64,000 bases of DNA from Flavobacterium gelatinilyticum (lineage in GTDB: Bacteria > Bacteroidota > Bacteroidia > Flavobacteriales > Flavobacteriaceae): positions 3,472,001 through 3,536,000 of the forward strand of contig NZ_CP114287.1 in NCBI RefSeq assembly GCF_027111295.1, read 5' to 3'. The notes under the pieces are model-generated. The model was not told the DNA's origin. It made no database searches and worked only from the letters and a program-made list of their open reading frames with translations. Positions 26,101 through 30,807 of this stretch are shown piece by piece. Positions within the stretch are counted from its first letter, which is position 1; every line of letters starts with the position of its first letter. The translations under genes were made by a program, and so were the position numbers.

Positions 26101-26450
26101 ATGAATCAGGTATTTATAAAGTAATTGTTAGAGATCAAAACGGTTGTACATTCCCGCTGGATGTTCAGGGAACATTCTACGACTTCTGTCTTCCAAATTA
26201 CTTTACACCAAACGGTGACGGTGATCAGGATACAATAGGTCCGGACTGTGGAGCATTAGCTTACAAAGACTTAACTTTCGACATCTATGACAGATATGGA
26301 AGGGTAGTAGCTAAAAACCGCGTAGGTCAGAAATGGGATGGTAGATACCACGGAACAGAATTACCAACAGGAGATTACTGGTATGTTCTTAAACTAAATG
26401 ACGAGAAAGATGCAAGAGAGTTTGTTGGACATTTCACATTATACAGATAA
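5193..26450 (+). CDS. sprB: Giant cell-surface gliding adhesin SprB
   Basis: Encodes 7085 residues from ATG 5193. The frame is open from 5145, but the internal start gives a clean signal peptide (MKKPTIFKIVLLLLFF..VLSQ). Rough order: signal 1-25; an N-terminal beta domain to about 370; a DUF11-like segment near 383-530; irregular Cys-bounded beta repeats to about 1265; a non-repeat jelly-roll-like insert near 1266-1482; about 60 SprB repeats (PF13573 type, ending in DANGC-like turns) to about 6990; and a gliding-motility C-terminal domain (NYFTPNGDGDQDT to HFTLYR), a type B T9SS sorting signal. In F. johnsoniae SprB is moved along the surface by the gliding motor and needs SprF for secretion; sprF follows immediately here. 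From memory this copy is somewhat longer than the F. johnsoniae protein (about 6500 aa). Confidence 0.95.
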   Translation: MKKPTIFKIVLLLLFFLQGHIVLSQNYAPFNREYNKQLKGDILTIGNNILNKGTKRSNGTYSESPNTPYNGTGFNGDFAMYYINVDNGATPGIFSSSSATLTVPNNNAPADPCYRVAYAALYWSGILKSPQDRSRIRNVKIKVPNTTNNTYQDVTGTLIHDITNVNDGVRDATGNRTQAYACFADITSLLSPTNPNGEYTVANVIATEGVRNTNGSTGLAAGWSLFIVYEDASLPSKSISSFNGFSGIGSGQRPVTTTFSGFTTPSVGPVSGRVAFAALEGDYGYSGDYLQINNKSIVTTPASLRPVNNFFNSSINTTTGPFTNRVPNSTNTLGFDAGVLDITAQSGIIPNRATSANITIGTNVDVYIYYFMAFSVDIIAPNIVLTKGVTRNGVDAANLPVSLGDELVYELKFRNTGNDNAKSFTITDQLPDNTNFSFPADILPLPTGMTMSNVSYNAATRTITFTVPNSMVVKEQVDFNSIRFKVRVVNDCSKLTNACSDVIRNSAFTSYIGDLGADPSNPAQYGETSYSSIAGCNVVPQSTNFLVGLEDCRNRRQEICNTTDVISASGGYASYSWSRNPSGTPVIGTEQTLTISEPGTYYVNNKANSPCNDLQEIITVVDGGGVRTNPIIKYADNKDASGKIEPCLIDGKPLPKIFLCGANDSRLFNLELTGSTIVWEKTNCVRPSPAELSELCADERAECVWTSAGPNGSLFTASEAGYYRVTITSVGCKNVYYFNVYKSDVSIQETHKDILCYKAGYIRVDALTGYEYNLTNVATDVSRGWQDSNNFPMWSAADAGTYIVSYRLKNVNPTCTYKTGRIEIRALNLGLIINNPAEQPFCYGEKGRITVSATDGFSSYYFKLYENGTLVQTVGPFTSRTYEFENLTPGRNYRVEVYNGLDTSGNPECLASAEKRIENPPAELTITSETINAYTGCSDGLYRIRASGGSNYYAQYTYFVNGVEHPLSDNNNYDLNTILLAVTAPGTYAIQVYDRNRCTATYNLVIPDFPKPTYTIVPTSSKCYDGTSEIRINLTGPATGYTLEYSINNGSTYQASNVFSNLFPGVYNVKVRYSITYSNGNQTITVPCEDPSQAVTITGPTDALTASAGVASLAGCTLPDGSGVNQGGKLRINNAQGGRAPYQFTFDGGVNWQNSNEKDVLPNRFPKGTLGIRDADGCIYMIPYEIILDEKPTDPQVHVEDPVFNCDGTATSTVTITNATSNNYTYEYYIDGRPNTPITNNVFTNVTSGSHNISVKYKLNTVPTYSNLLREDFGRGADSKVEGIHPNYCWERQDDVVDCAVDNPWHPILLNDGEYVVTQGLLPAHEGDFRWCLPKDNTSVINNTPEIKDGKFLAVNVGGVVPPGGILYRKTINDVIPNQDIQVSLYMLNLLKISNDLPSPKLTIQLQKNGVALPNASKDTESIPRDEKWHNTTDLGNGQVLTLNPGNNTSLDFVILSHSQVINGNDLAVDDIWVRQIPESCIAEKVTPIEIPRDQAFSVTDPQIQSVSCSGGNTGSIRFTASHYTGSYKYRVNGGPERTSTTAETIITGLAAGNYSIVITDASGNCPITKTATVGSPTPVTVTARVSTPPTCTTGATITAEANGGQSPYQFELRAANGTTVLVAFQNSAVFPNLGTGTYTVVARDASNCPSGVSTAVIINRPTEPTISLSASSDLCFDSVNGATIVVTATGTGTLSYSLNGAPGVSSNTFSVGAGTHSVEVTDGNGCKAVVAGIVIAPAITARPTVSKQLDCNTTGATIHVEITDGKAPFTYRVRQGATGSFGSPVNVTGTAFDYAASGAGNYTFEISDANSPTSCKVTVDATVDAITNPTANATPVHVACNGASTGEVTLSGSGGSGGYQYSFNNSAFTSTVRYTGLRAGIAYSYRVMDNKGCLSAVGTITLTEPAVVAGTISATELKCSTTGTAPAVVTITGSGGVGNYTYSFNGTTNFTSTNTFSVTTAQTVTAYVRDGNGCQAGPFSVSVAALDQITAINLTDSGYDCSTTPAGGRVTIAAVKAGSLANITYRIISGPAGFNTASNTTGIFTSLAPGSYTFEARDTNTTCSRTISHTVVGTADIVTGGSVVTPINCFGGTGTIRFTVTGAKANGYDYVVRNAGGTSIQQSNNIPASTTTINVTTAVAAGDYTITATDRLTRCQSTYTVTLSQPAASLNITSLTATRINCNKDTAEITVAVTGGTTSYSYAVARTGDPAPAAASYGTGSLLTVDTNSGADLNWTVYVRDANGCTDTETITIQSDLLPSVTAVLNNQCGGSGSNFTITATGTGGVGTLLYGIDGPTGSFSTNNVFNVAASATPYTVWVKDGNNCTASATPITVYSQLTAVAAVKELDCSTTSATSSNARITITANGGRTAYTYAVSSNGGTTYTPMASNVYSTATAGTYLIRVTDANGCTFVVTSTILPITNPSLAVSAQTNVTCNGLANGSVTLAGSGGSLLAGENYQYSSNGTTYGSNATFTGLAVGDHTFYVRDSKQCVGTIIVTITQPSALTTTASAPAFTCSTTNTKQSTIVTIAVPTTGTSPYQYSFGSAAYAAVRTLTVNDNGADQTINYSVRDANGCIFNGQVTLNRLNPPTIASITGSAVTCIATSSSVQVTSTAGTGVGTLVYSITAPASAVASNGTGTFTGLTPNVTYTFRITDASGCYAEQSYRVNPVTPIAIAAVPGNDVTCRGTSTGNATFTVSGLATVGNYTYTITPASAGASLSKLDNTLTLANVPAGTYSVSVTDTATGCPATASITINQPALDVDVTATATNINCNNDNAVITVVGAGGTPSYTYAVVKSGDPAPAATAYTANDKLTVDTNNGADMSWVVYVKDANGCIDSVTRSISSDPIPTVTAVLTGQCTASGSNFTITATGAGGVGTLEYGIGGINGSFTTNNVFNVAASATPYTVWVRDANGCTNQATPITVYPQLTATAKVTKELDCTLTPAAGITVEIGGGRASYTYRVDSGSGYGASTAVTGTSFVYAAATTAGTYNFEITDSNTPGCTVIASVTVAPITNPVPAVASQVNITCFGADNGIVRLRATGGSGNYSYSDSLTGTFGASATFTGLTPGTHTFYVKDGKGCTGSVNVTITEPTQLTATASAPAFTCSATNTKQSTTVTIAVPVTGTAPYQYSFNGSAYVAGVRTYTVNDNGSDQTLNFSVKDANGCIFNGQITLNRLNPPTIASILGSAVTCNDITSEVEVTATIGTGVGTLVYSITAPASAVASNGTGIFAGLAPNVTYTFRITDGSGCYAEQSYRVNPVTPILATPAVVSHVKCFGDSTGNGRFTVSGVAAAGAYTYTLTAGSLGTNGTLTQSGNIVTLANVTAGTYTVEFTDTATGCTDTKSVTISQPALALSASYVTVNANCNVGTSRVTVTASNGTPSYKYSFVQDGAPIGATLTSSNVANLDPSVNTNWDVYVVDANGCQIKLDVVIARDNAPTVTATAVNQCLGVGSYTITATGVGKAPLTYSLNGTTSFDASNTFVVTAAGNYTVWVKDGNGCIASTTTPLTVNSPLTISSRLDKDITCSGSTDAAITLTAAGGTGAGTYTYSYTSNPASATGTFVGNVFTTSAAADFTFTVTDTRGCTATTTVPVTITVPVNPDVSVTLGATIGCNGDSSASLNVVVDPTLGLAPFEIEVLNTTLNINYGTQTSGLRAGSYRVTVTDAKGCTDIENITITEPSPLVVTSTKTDMRCDASTGGVSKGEIIIQAVSGGTGPYDYYVTGINGYSAEAHGIPGTTVVFEVVDFGFYQIRVVDTNGCSEFIKDVLIAAPVSQLGITISTTSVCGPTGGSATITIDSAYAGTGPFHFNIYKGATPPQTWTADGIDGWQGETSPGQTVYTGLTPGVSYTFIVYSESTGCYYFQASPGPIPTSSMLEVVNDVASNITCKNAGDGSVTFAIRNNYPAASVDLRYSVRESFTNNEIIAPTTITGLAAGTTSASVTLNPLAVGTYYIIVEEIAGPFAGCSVVSDTFTIEESALPLSLTASATSKQDCHNLAVISAQAKDGTPAYTYQVVASGAAPVAGDWVSGNTFTRAGSIAGTVYDVYVKDAYNCIQFVPVTVYKYEDPSIVTPMPICFTGAPFTINITGTVDPTIVGDATYSVNGSVYQTSPSFTFSEAGTYNLSIKDGKNCIATTVYTVEPKLELDVDLTRELSCIAGSEDAQFTLTPSGGHGTYTYSYTVNGGASTPTTNVLTTSATGTYVFTVTDAENCTADFTITLDPIPAIVFTATPTNVNCNLGTDGTINVEVTGGVGPFEFQLERGGVIVTAFQPSNEFTGLTAGTNYVVTVKDAKDCILTTPVTITEPAALTASSNITAPLLCTPGNVPSEAVVTVTAGGGTIPYEYSYDGGANYTSENTYKTTVGVTFDIRVRDNNGCEIVITDGVDVPALNPPTDLTIATTIPDTCTADATVEITAHVGGVGALEYEILSPIVRGKQPGTTFAGLVPGTYVFQVTDANGCTYTESHTVDPVTNITVAGDLVQNVSCNTGTNGSIKFTVADYAGTYSYALTPNAGTDLQAGSVITYTGLAAGSYEIEVTDNLTGCTSTATVVVTQPDPLVLVAGPIVNANCQTGAKVSVTASGGTAPYEYSFVPASAGAPGTYSDSAEAELDPTVATNWVVYVRDANLCVIGTPLPLTIERDDDPTITAPALICYTGAPVTVTVTGTADTDIVAAPMYSMNGGAFQASANFTISAPGIYEFTIRDGNGCTDSVSYEVKPQVTLQANLDQDLTCAVDGSITLVPGGGTGTYIRYEVSTDGVTFNNIAGPSYQPTVDGTYTFRVTDSQNCQAVSGSVTVTPKTVPTATYTQVNVSCNLGNTGSFVITPSNGIAPYTYSVNGSTFGTDNTFNSRTAGVYNVIVRDAKQCDSAPITITITEPAPLTATSSITADLLCTAGNAPTQAVVTVVPSGGTAPYQYSYNGGANYSNDDTFETYVGVTFDVYVKDSKGCTFVLTNGVDVPALNPPTDLTIVTTVPDTCTADATVEVTAYVGGVGAVEYEILSPIVRAKQPSPIFANLAPATYVFQITDANGCTYTESHTVTPVTNITVSGELVANVSCNGGTNGSVRFTVADRTGGYTYSLSPNAGTITSLGDVVTVTGLAAGTYTLTVIDAATGCTADAVIDVEEPDVLTLAVDSQTPANCYFGSVVTVSATGGQPAYKYAFVPDGQIPTAADYSTSNFAVLNPAVPEWDVYVQDANLICPAKIDVTLTSDDAPTIDVTTNVYCYTGGPVPITITGYTDPDITNPTTYSIGNGYYASPNFVLNAPGTYDFYIKDGNGCIAHAQYTLNQELLLQATLVQDLNCTTNDATITLLATQGTGTYPLFEVSTDGGLNYNPVTSPYHPTAAGTYTFRVSDSQCQAVSVPVVITPNITPTFTTAQVDVYCEGGNTGRITVTGQNGTAPFEFSIDGGSTFVASNIFGGLTAGTYSIAVRDAKGCPSLPVDVVITEPIALAVINAVTPFTCSSTNAIQDAVITLTASNGTLPYSYSFNNGASFGTSPSFKVNTASTINYIVVDGNGCRVSGSATVVPYTPPTDFDITATPIYCNTAGGTATVSVDPATIVGGVAPFTYSIISPASAVASNTTGSFANLLPDTYILQVTDNNGCSTVNTIIVEKASEINVEGQLLSDVSCNGGSNGTAAFTVSNYITPANYTYTLTPNNGTSTQTGDIITYTGLTAASYTFTVTDNTSGCVDQVVNFLIDQPVAALDFTMTATNISCDNNNATITVTATGGTPAYGYAAVAAGSPAPTTFGTDNKIVVDTQNKTILTWDVYVKDLNGCSPAFKQQIIAIDPLPSAVTASVASQCTNAAGTYEFTVSASGVAPLSYSIGTGFQTDPRFVVTASGSYDITVRDGNGCTTTVTAAVTIEGALDLQATIAALPSCDFVDGRIIATATGGSGNYRFSSGAYLPVVAGNTATFSNMAVGSHTILVTDLTYGCTDTVIVELSRATDITGLALEKTDVTCNGDSDGRIIVNLEPNAPGVNDNPVYTYRLTGTTIAGTPVNVGPQESNVFDNLLPGDYTVRVTSGRGCNAQIDTRIIQPAPVVVDAPTVSRFACSAGSNTTNFATITVPAAAVRGGSGTYIIYEFSKNGTVVQVGDSNVYTETNIAGGTYTVKVTDDKGCSGISTAPIVIPSFITMDDIDTAIVTPITCLVNETIQVSVTTTGGTPALLNYTMTGYPGTVYNQSNTTGLFTDLSIGNYLITVFNPATGCTITEPYVVNNPNTFSIEVNPIKEYVCYGDNDGAVELTFVDNVPNPDNAGAFTYTITGPVPSSGTSPNAGPLRISNLLAGDYTITATLTDVTGPSCTITKEFRISQADAQLDLQTSKSDITCAAGNRDGAIYATAVGGSGFYEYQLLNGLIVVSDYSDKATFTDLGPGTYTINVRDANGCIDTDTQTLALPQAIAIVATPNVTTLACFNDKTAAITVVTTGGQGSNYLYTLSNLSKDPAATSTPQADPVFSGLGAGRYLVTVTDGFTCSATSAEVVITEPTIVEGTLVESRTQTCGTQSELTLSATGGTGSYTYSTDPDGSLILGSFTSTSPARFSVPVGVYQYYVRDTNGCVGYASNEVEIPALEPLEIDLKVESAVVKCKGDFTAVLIAEAKGGVGRYTYTLLDTAGTIIRPAQNDGIFADLGFGTYVVSVTSGTDCGPVTRQYEITEPDEPFLATPIQKNVSCFGGSDGRFEITASGGTGAYKYSISPDTDQFDTKNVFENLAPGDYTAIAMDENGCNEVFEFTITQPTILKAIELVDSMIPEYCEGDKNGVIFIEVEENSGTAPYTASIDNEDGPFVSPDIDEFTFSFPGLSGGQHTIYIKDANDCIISFTSNSMPDPIVLNPKAEVSYDCENDLPVNSITVTVDDSIDETRKATIVYTLLEDGVSTGITQTGNPVFRNLLTGNYSVSANLEGCEKVSNEVRVDAVAPLTAVAVTTVKELNIIEVKASGGVPAYEYSFNGQPFSSSATYRIYESGIYKVIVRDQNGCTFPLDVQGTFYDFCLPNYFTPNGDGDQDTIGPDCGALAYKDLTFDIYDRYGRVVAKNRVGQKWDGRYHGTELPTGDYWYVLKLNDEKDAREFVGHFTLYR
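9690..25210 (+). repeat. Seven-domain super-repeat of SprB repeats
   Basis: In the translation, similar repeats recur every seventh domain. Units begin near 10940, 12723, 14499, 16270, 18140, 19850, 21575 and 23350 (period 1.7-1.9 kb, 570-620 aa), each opening with a repeat of the type C-S-x-T-N with VVTI. The five repeats before 10940 match positions 3-7 of a unit. Direct comparison of 12723 with 14499 and of 18135 with 19848 shows long stretches of near-identical protein. Confidence 0.75.
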
Positions 26451-26493
26451 CAAAATAGAGGCCCCAATGATGTTATCTAAAAAAATTAATACA

Positions 26494-27471
26494 ATGAAAA
26501 AGTTTATTTTATCCTTAGTACTCATGGCTGTAACAACAAGTTACAGCCAAGAGTTAAACCTACCGGTGTTTACTCAGTATTTGGCTGATAACCCTTTTAT
26601 TCTTTCTCCGGCGTATGCAGGTATTGGTGATAATCTTCGTATTAGAGCCAATGGTCTTACACAGTGGGTTGGAATTAAAGATGCGCCTGATAACCAGTCC
26701 TTGTATGCGGATTTCCGTGTACTGGACCGTTCAGGAGTTGGTCTTTCATTGTATAATGACAGCAATGGTAACACAAGACAAACAGGTGCTAAAGTTTCCT
26801 TTGCGCACCACCTTATTTTAGATTATTATTCAAAACAGTATCTGTCTTTTGGTATCTCGTACAACTTTAATAGTTTCAGAATTTTAACTGAAAACTTTAC
26901 AGATGGAAACGGAGCCCCGGTTACTTTAAACCCTTCTATTCTGGGTGACAGAAACAACTCAAACAGTAACTTCGACATTAGTGCACTGTATCGTAACAAA
27001 GGTTTCTACTTTAGTTTTAATGCAAACAACGTATTAAAGAAAAACGTAGACAAGTTTAGAGGAGTAGAGCCGGATTTATTATCCAACTTTCAGGCATACA
27101 CAGGTTTTGTATTTAAGGATGCAGAAAACAGCCGTATCGAATACGAACCATCTGTATTCTATCAGTACTTTGCAAGTGACGGACGTTCTACAACCGACTT
27201 CAACTTCAAGTACAGAAAATACAACCGTTACGAAGATTACTACTGGATTGGAGTTTCATACCGTTTCTTAAACGACCAGTTTCCTAAGCCTTTAGCGTTA
27301 GGACCAATGGCTGGTTTTATGAAATCAAAATTCTATTTTGCATACTCGTACCAGATGATGTTTAACGGACTTGGAACGTATAACAGCGGAACGCATTCGA
27401 TTACAATCGGATTCGACTTCCTGCAGTCTATCAGTAACTGTCCGTGTACACAAAGTCCTGTTCACGATTAA
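26494..27471 (+). CDS. sprF: SprF, PorP/SprF-family outer membrane protein
   Basis: Encodes 325 residues. The frame is open from 26398, overlapping sprB, but ATG 26494 gives a typical signal peptide (MKKFILSLVLMAVTTSYSQ); ATG 26467 is the alternative. The mature part starts LNLPVFTQYLADNPFILSPAYAG, the hallmark opening of PorP/SprF proteins, and continues as an outer-membrane beta barrel. PorP/SprF proteins pair with T9SS cargo carrying type B C-terminal domains; in F. johnsoniae SprF is needed for SprB export. It lies 43 bases after sprB, so cotranscription is expected. No strong terminator was seen after it; only a 5-bp stem lies near 27472-27486. Confidence 0.93.
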   Translation: MKKFILSLVLMAVTTSYSQELNLPVFTQYLADNPFILSPAYAGIGDNLRIRANGLTQWVGIKDAPDNQSLYADFRVLDRSGVGLSLYNDSNGNTRQTGAKVSFAHHLILDYYSKQYLSFGISYNFNSFRILTENFTDGNGAPVTLNPSILGDRNNSNSNFDISALYRNKGFYFSFNANNVLKKNVDKFRGVEPDLLSNFQAYTGFVFKDAENSRIEYEPSVFYQYFASDGRSTTDFNFKYRKYNRYEDYYWIGVSYRFLNDQFPKPLALGPMAGFMKSKFYFAYSYQMMFNGLGTYNSGTHSITIGFDFLQSISNCPCTQSPVHD

Positions 27472-27561
27472 ACAAATCATTTTTGTCATTTTTGAGAATA
27501 AATTTGTGTGATTTCATAAATTACAACGTTTTCGTTTTTATTCCGATAATATTTTTGCTTT

Positions 27562-27597
27562 TTTGAAATTTATGGTACTTAAAAGTTGCTATATTTG
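27562..27597 (+). promoter_or_regulatory. Putative pgk promoter
   Basis: The -7 element TATATTTG lies at 27590-27597 (consensus TAnnTTTG of Bacteroidota) and TTTG at 27562-27565. The 24-base spacer is slightly longer than usual. The pgk ATG follows 33 bases after the -7 box. Confidence 0.6.
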
Positions 27598-27630
27598 TTA
27601 TTCTTTCAAAAAATTATAAAAATTTAGCAA

Positions 27631-28818
27631 ATGAAAACTTTAAACGATTTCGATTTCAAAAATAAAAAAGCCATTATTCGTGTTGACTTTAATGTGCCTT
27701 TAGATGAAAATTTTAATGTTACAGATACAACGCGTATCGAAGCAGCAAAACCAACAATTGATGCTATTTTAGCACAAGGAGGAAGTGTTATTCTGATGTC
27801 GCACTTAGGGAGACCAAAAGGAGCAGAAGAAAAATATTCATTAAAACATATATTAAAAACGGCTTCTGAAATTTTAGGAGTTCAGGTTAAATTTGCTGAA
27901 AACTGTGTTGGAGAACCAGCTCAAACAGCAGCAAAAGATCTAAAACCGGGAGAAGTTTTATTACTTGAAAATTTACGTTTTCATGCCGAAGAAGAGGCTG
28001 GAGATGTAGCTTTCGCAAAAGAATTGGCTTCACTTGGAGATATCTATGTAAATGATGCTTTTGGAACAGCGCACAGAGCACATGCTTCCACAACCATTAT
28101 TGCACAATTTTTTCCAAACGATAAATGTTTCGGAACATTATTGGCAAAAGAAATAGACAGCTTAAATAAAGTACTTAAAAATAGTGAAAAACCAGTAACA
28201 GCAGTTCTTGGAGGATCTAAAGTTTCTTCAAAAATTACTGTTATCGAAAACATTCTCGACAAAGTAGATCACATGATCATCGGCGGCGGAATGACATTTA
28301 CGTTCGTTAAAGCACAAGGAGGCAAAATTGGTGAATCAATCTGCGAAGATGATAAACAAGATCTTGCCCTTGAAATTTTAAGATTGGCAAAAGAAAAAGG
28401 AGTACAGGTACATATTCCTGTAGATGTAGTAGCTGCAGACGATTTCTCAAACACAGCAAACACTCAGGTTGTAGACGTTACTGCAATTCCTGATGGATGG
28501 CAGGGTCTTGATGCAGGTCCAAAATCTTTAGAAAATTTCAAAAAAGTAATTTTAGAGTCAAAAACTATTTTATGGAACGGACCATTAGGTGTTTTTGAAA
28601 TGGAAACATTCTCTAAAGGAACTATTGCTTTAGGCGACTATATTGCCGAAGCTACAGAAAAAGGTGCATTCTCATTAGTAGGAGGAGGTGACTCAGTAGC
28701 GGCAGTAAAACAGTTTGGCTTTGAAGACAAAATGAGTTACGTTTCTACAGGAGGCGGGGCAATGCTTGAAATGTTAGAAGGAAAAATTTTACCAGGAATC
28801 GCTGCGATTTTAGAGTAA
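27631..28818 (+). CDS. pgk: Phosphoglycerate kinase
   Basis: Encodes 395 residues, normal for bacterial PGK. It transfers the acyl phosphate of 1,3-bisphosphoglycerate to ADP in glycolysis (cytosol). Visible family motifs: VDFNVPLDE with a following [10 protein letters not shown] near the N-terminus, SHLGRPKG (substrate-binding His-Leu-Gly-Arg-Pro), GGSKVSSK, a GGGMTFTF block, [10 protein letters not shown] and the C-terminal GGGDSVAAV nucleotide-binding loop. It starts a plus-strand run with a peptidoglycan lytic enzyme and a DUF4837 lipoprotein, an arrangement I recall from other Flavobacterium genomes. It has its own TAnnTTTG promoter, so it is probably expressed apart from sprF. No odd features. 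Confidence 0.98.
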   Translation: MKTLNDFDFKNKKAIIRVDFNVPLDENFNVTDTTRIEAAKPTIDAILAQGGSVILMSHLGRPKGAEEKYSLKHILKTASEILGVQVKFAENCVGEPAQTAAKDLKPGEVLLLENLRFHAEEEAGDVAFAKELASLGDIYVNDAFGTAHRAHASTTIIAQFFPNDKCFGTLLAKEIDSLNKVLKNSEKPVTAVLGGSKVSSKITVIENILDKVDHMIIGGGMTFTFVKAQGGKIGESICEDDKQDLALEILRLAKEKGVQVHIPVDVVAADDFSNTANTQVVDVTAIPDGWQGLDAGPKSLENFKKVILESKTILWNGPLGVFEMETFSKGTIALGDYIAEATEKGAFSLVGGGDSVAAVKQFGFEDKMSYVSTGGGAMLEMLEGKILPGIAAILE

Positions 28819-28838
28819 AAAATCACAATTAACATTTT

Positions 28839-28874
28839 TTTGCATGTTTTTAATGCATAAACTTTATAAGTTTG
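28839..28874 (+). promoter_or_regulatory. Putative promoter of the lytic transglycosylase gene
   Basis: The -7 element TAAGTTTG is at 28867-28874 and TTTG at 28839-28842 in a T-run, with a spacer of 24 bases. The ATG at 28929 lies 54 bases downstream of the -7 box. Confidence 0.5.
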
Positions 28875-28928
28875 CAAAAATACAACTTCTATAATCATCT
28901 GATTTATAGAATTTTAATAAAATGTTAT

Positions 28929-30758
28929 ATGATTGTAAAGAAAATCTCCTTAGTGGTTACAGCTTTATTTTCGGTCACAATGTTCGCTCAGGAAACTGTC
29001 GAAACTGTGAAAGAGATAAAGCCAGAAGTCAGGTTATCGTATTTAGATTCAATTAAAAGCACATTCAAAAAAGATGAACTGGCATCACGTGTAGACAGCC
29101 TTTGGATGAATGAGTTAGTAAGCTTAGATATTTACGACGACCTTACAAAAGACATCCAGACTATCAACAAAGATGTTACTGTTGATGAAGAACTGCCAAC
29201 CGAACTGCTAAAACAGCGTCTGGCAGCAATGAATCAGAAATCACCATTTGAGATTGAATACAATCAAGGTTTAGAAAATATAATAAAGTCATTTCTTAAA
29301 AATCGTAAAAAATCGTTTTCACGATTAATGTCTTTATCAGAATACTACTTTCCAATATTCGAGGAAGCTTTCGCCAAAGAAAAAATTCCATTGGAAATTA
29401 AATATTTAGCCGTTGTAGAATCTGCTTTAAATCCTAAAGCAGTTTCTAAAATGGGCGCCACCGGGCTCTGGCAGTTTATGTACGGAACCGGAAAACAATA
29501 TGCTCTTAAAATCGATTCCTATATCGATGAAAGAAGCGACCCTCTTAGAGCTACAGCCGCATGTTCAGATTACATGACCAGAATGTTTAATGTTTTTAAC
29601 GACTGGGAACTGGTTTTGGCATCATATAATTCAGGTCCTGGAAACGTTACAAAAGCGATTCGTCGCTCAGGCGGAAAAACAGGATATTGGGATATTCGTA
29701 ACAACCTTCCAAGAGAAACACAAGGATACGTTCCTGCATTTTATGCAACAATGTATCTTTTTGAATACCACAAAGAACACGGAATAAATCCGGAAAGAGC
29801 GGTTATTAAAAACTTTGAAACAGACACAGTTCGTGTAAAAAACCAGATGTCTTTTAAACAAATCGCTGATTTATTAGACATGCCTCAATCACAGCTGCAG
29901 CTTTTAAATCCGTCGTACAAATTAAATATTGTTCCCTATTATGAAGGAGAACAGCATTTTATACGATTACCAAAAGATAAAATTGCCACTTTTGTTTCAA
30001 ACGAAGACAAAATCTACGCTTATGTAGAGTACGATTCGAAAATTAAAACTATTCCGGCCCGACTGGCGCAGAAAATTGCTCCAAAAGGAAAACCGGTTAG
30101 AGAAGCATCACAATCACCAAAAGATATTCAGTTCTATAAAGTCAGGAAAGGCGATAATTTAGGTGCAATTGCAGATAAGTACAACGTTAACATTTCGGAT
30201 ATAAAGAAATGGAATAACCTGAAAACAAATGCAATCGCATTTGGAAGAACATTAAAAATCAGAATAGAAGCTGAGCCGGCTCCAAAAGTTATAAAAGAGC
30301 CTAAAGCAATCCCTGTAATTGAGAAAAATACAGAAGAAGCAATCGCTTCTGCAGACGATAAAGATAAAGTTTCTGTACAAACTGTAGAGTACGTTGTAGC
30401 ATCCGGAGACAATTTAGGAAGCATTGCAAAAAAATTCGGTACGACTATTGCGGAGTTAAAAGAATTAAATAATCTTGCTTCGAATAATATCGGTTTAGGA
30501 AAAACATTAGTAGTTTCTAAAATTGTTACAGAAATCGAAGAGCCTGTTAATACAGCTGTAGCTTCAAACTCTGTTGATACTTTCAAGAAAAAAACTCCTT
30601 CGAAAAGTGTAAGTGAAGATTATTACGTTAAAAAAGGAGATTCTTTATACAGCATTTCTAAAAAATATCCTGGAGTAACTATTTCAGATATTAAAAAATG
30701 GAATGACATTAAAGATGAAGATATTAAACCGGGAATGAAACTTAAAATAAACGGATAA
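28929..30758 (+). CDS. MltD-like membrane-bound lytic murein transglycosylase with LysM repeats
   Basis: Encodes 609 residues from ATG 28929. The frame opens at 28872, but this start gives the signal peptide MIVKKISLVVTALFSVTMFAQ. A transglycosylase (SLT/MltD) domain spans about residues 100-300, with the catalytic Glu near residue 164 in VVESALNPKA and the motifs GATGLWQFM and YNSGPGNV. Three LysM domains follow at about 401-445, 486-530 and 565-609 (each with KKGDSL- or SGDNLG-type starts and a WN or LNN turn). Such enzymes cleave glycan strands in peptidoglycan to 1,6-anhydro ends and are held at the wall by LysM. There is no lipobox Cys, so it is probably periplasmic. It sits between pgk and the DUF4837 lipoprotein gene. 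Confidence 0.9.
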   Translation: MIVKKISLVVTALFSVTMFAQETVETVKEIKPEVRLSYLDSIKSTFKKDELASRVDSLWMNELVSLDIYDDLTKDIQTINKDVTVDEELPTELLKQRLAAMNQKSPFEIEYNQGLENIIKSFLKNRKKSFSRLMSLSEYYFPIFEEAFAKEKIPLEIKYLAVVESALNPKAVSKMGATGLWQFMYGTGKQYALKIDSYIDERSDPLRATAACSDYMTRMFNVFNDWELVLASYNSGPGNVTKAIRRSGGKTGYWDIRNNLPRETQGYVPAFYATMYLFEYHKEHGINPERAVIKNFETDTVRVKNQMSFKQIADLLDMPQSQLQLLNPSYKLNIVPYYEGEQHFIRLPKDKIATFVSNEDKIYAYVEYDSKIKTIPARLAQKIAPKGKPVREASQSPKDIQFYKVRKGDNLGAIADKYNVNISDIKKWNNLKTNAIAFGRTLKIRIEAEPAPKVIKEPKAIPVIEKNTEEAIASADDKDKVSVQTVEYVVASGDNLGSIAKKFGTTIAELKELNNLASNNIGLGKTLVVSKIVTEIEEPVNTAVASNSVDTFKKKTPSKSVSEDYYVKKGDSLYSISKKYPGVTISDIKKWNDIKDEDIKPGMKLKING

Positions 30759-30774
30759 TAACAAAAATCTTATT

Positions 30775-30782
30775 TAAATTTG
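30775..30782 (+). promoter_or_regulatory. Possible -7 element before the DUF4837 gene
   Basis: TAAATTTG fits TAnnTTTG and lies 25 bases before the ATG at 30808. No upstream TTG at a proper distance is seen, so this could be chance, with the gene cotranscribed from upstream instead. Confidence 0.3.
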
Positions 30783-30807
30783 GGTTTTATTTCATTAAAC
30801 AAAAAAA

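Noticed and set aside
26398..26493. Extended SprF start overlapping sprB
   Set aside because: The extra residues are encoded in the sprB end and would hide the signal peptide.
27472..27490. Terminator after sprF
   Set aside because: Only a 5-bp ACAAA/TTTGT stem; too weak to call.
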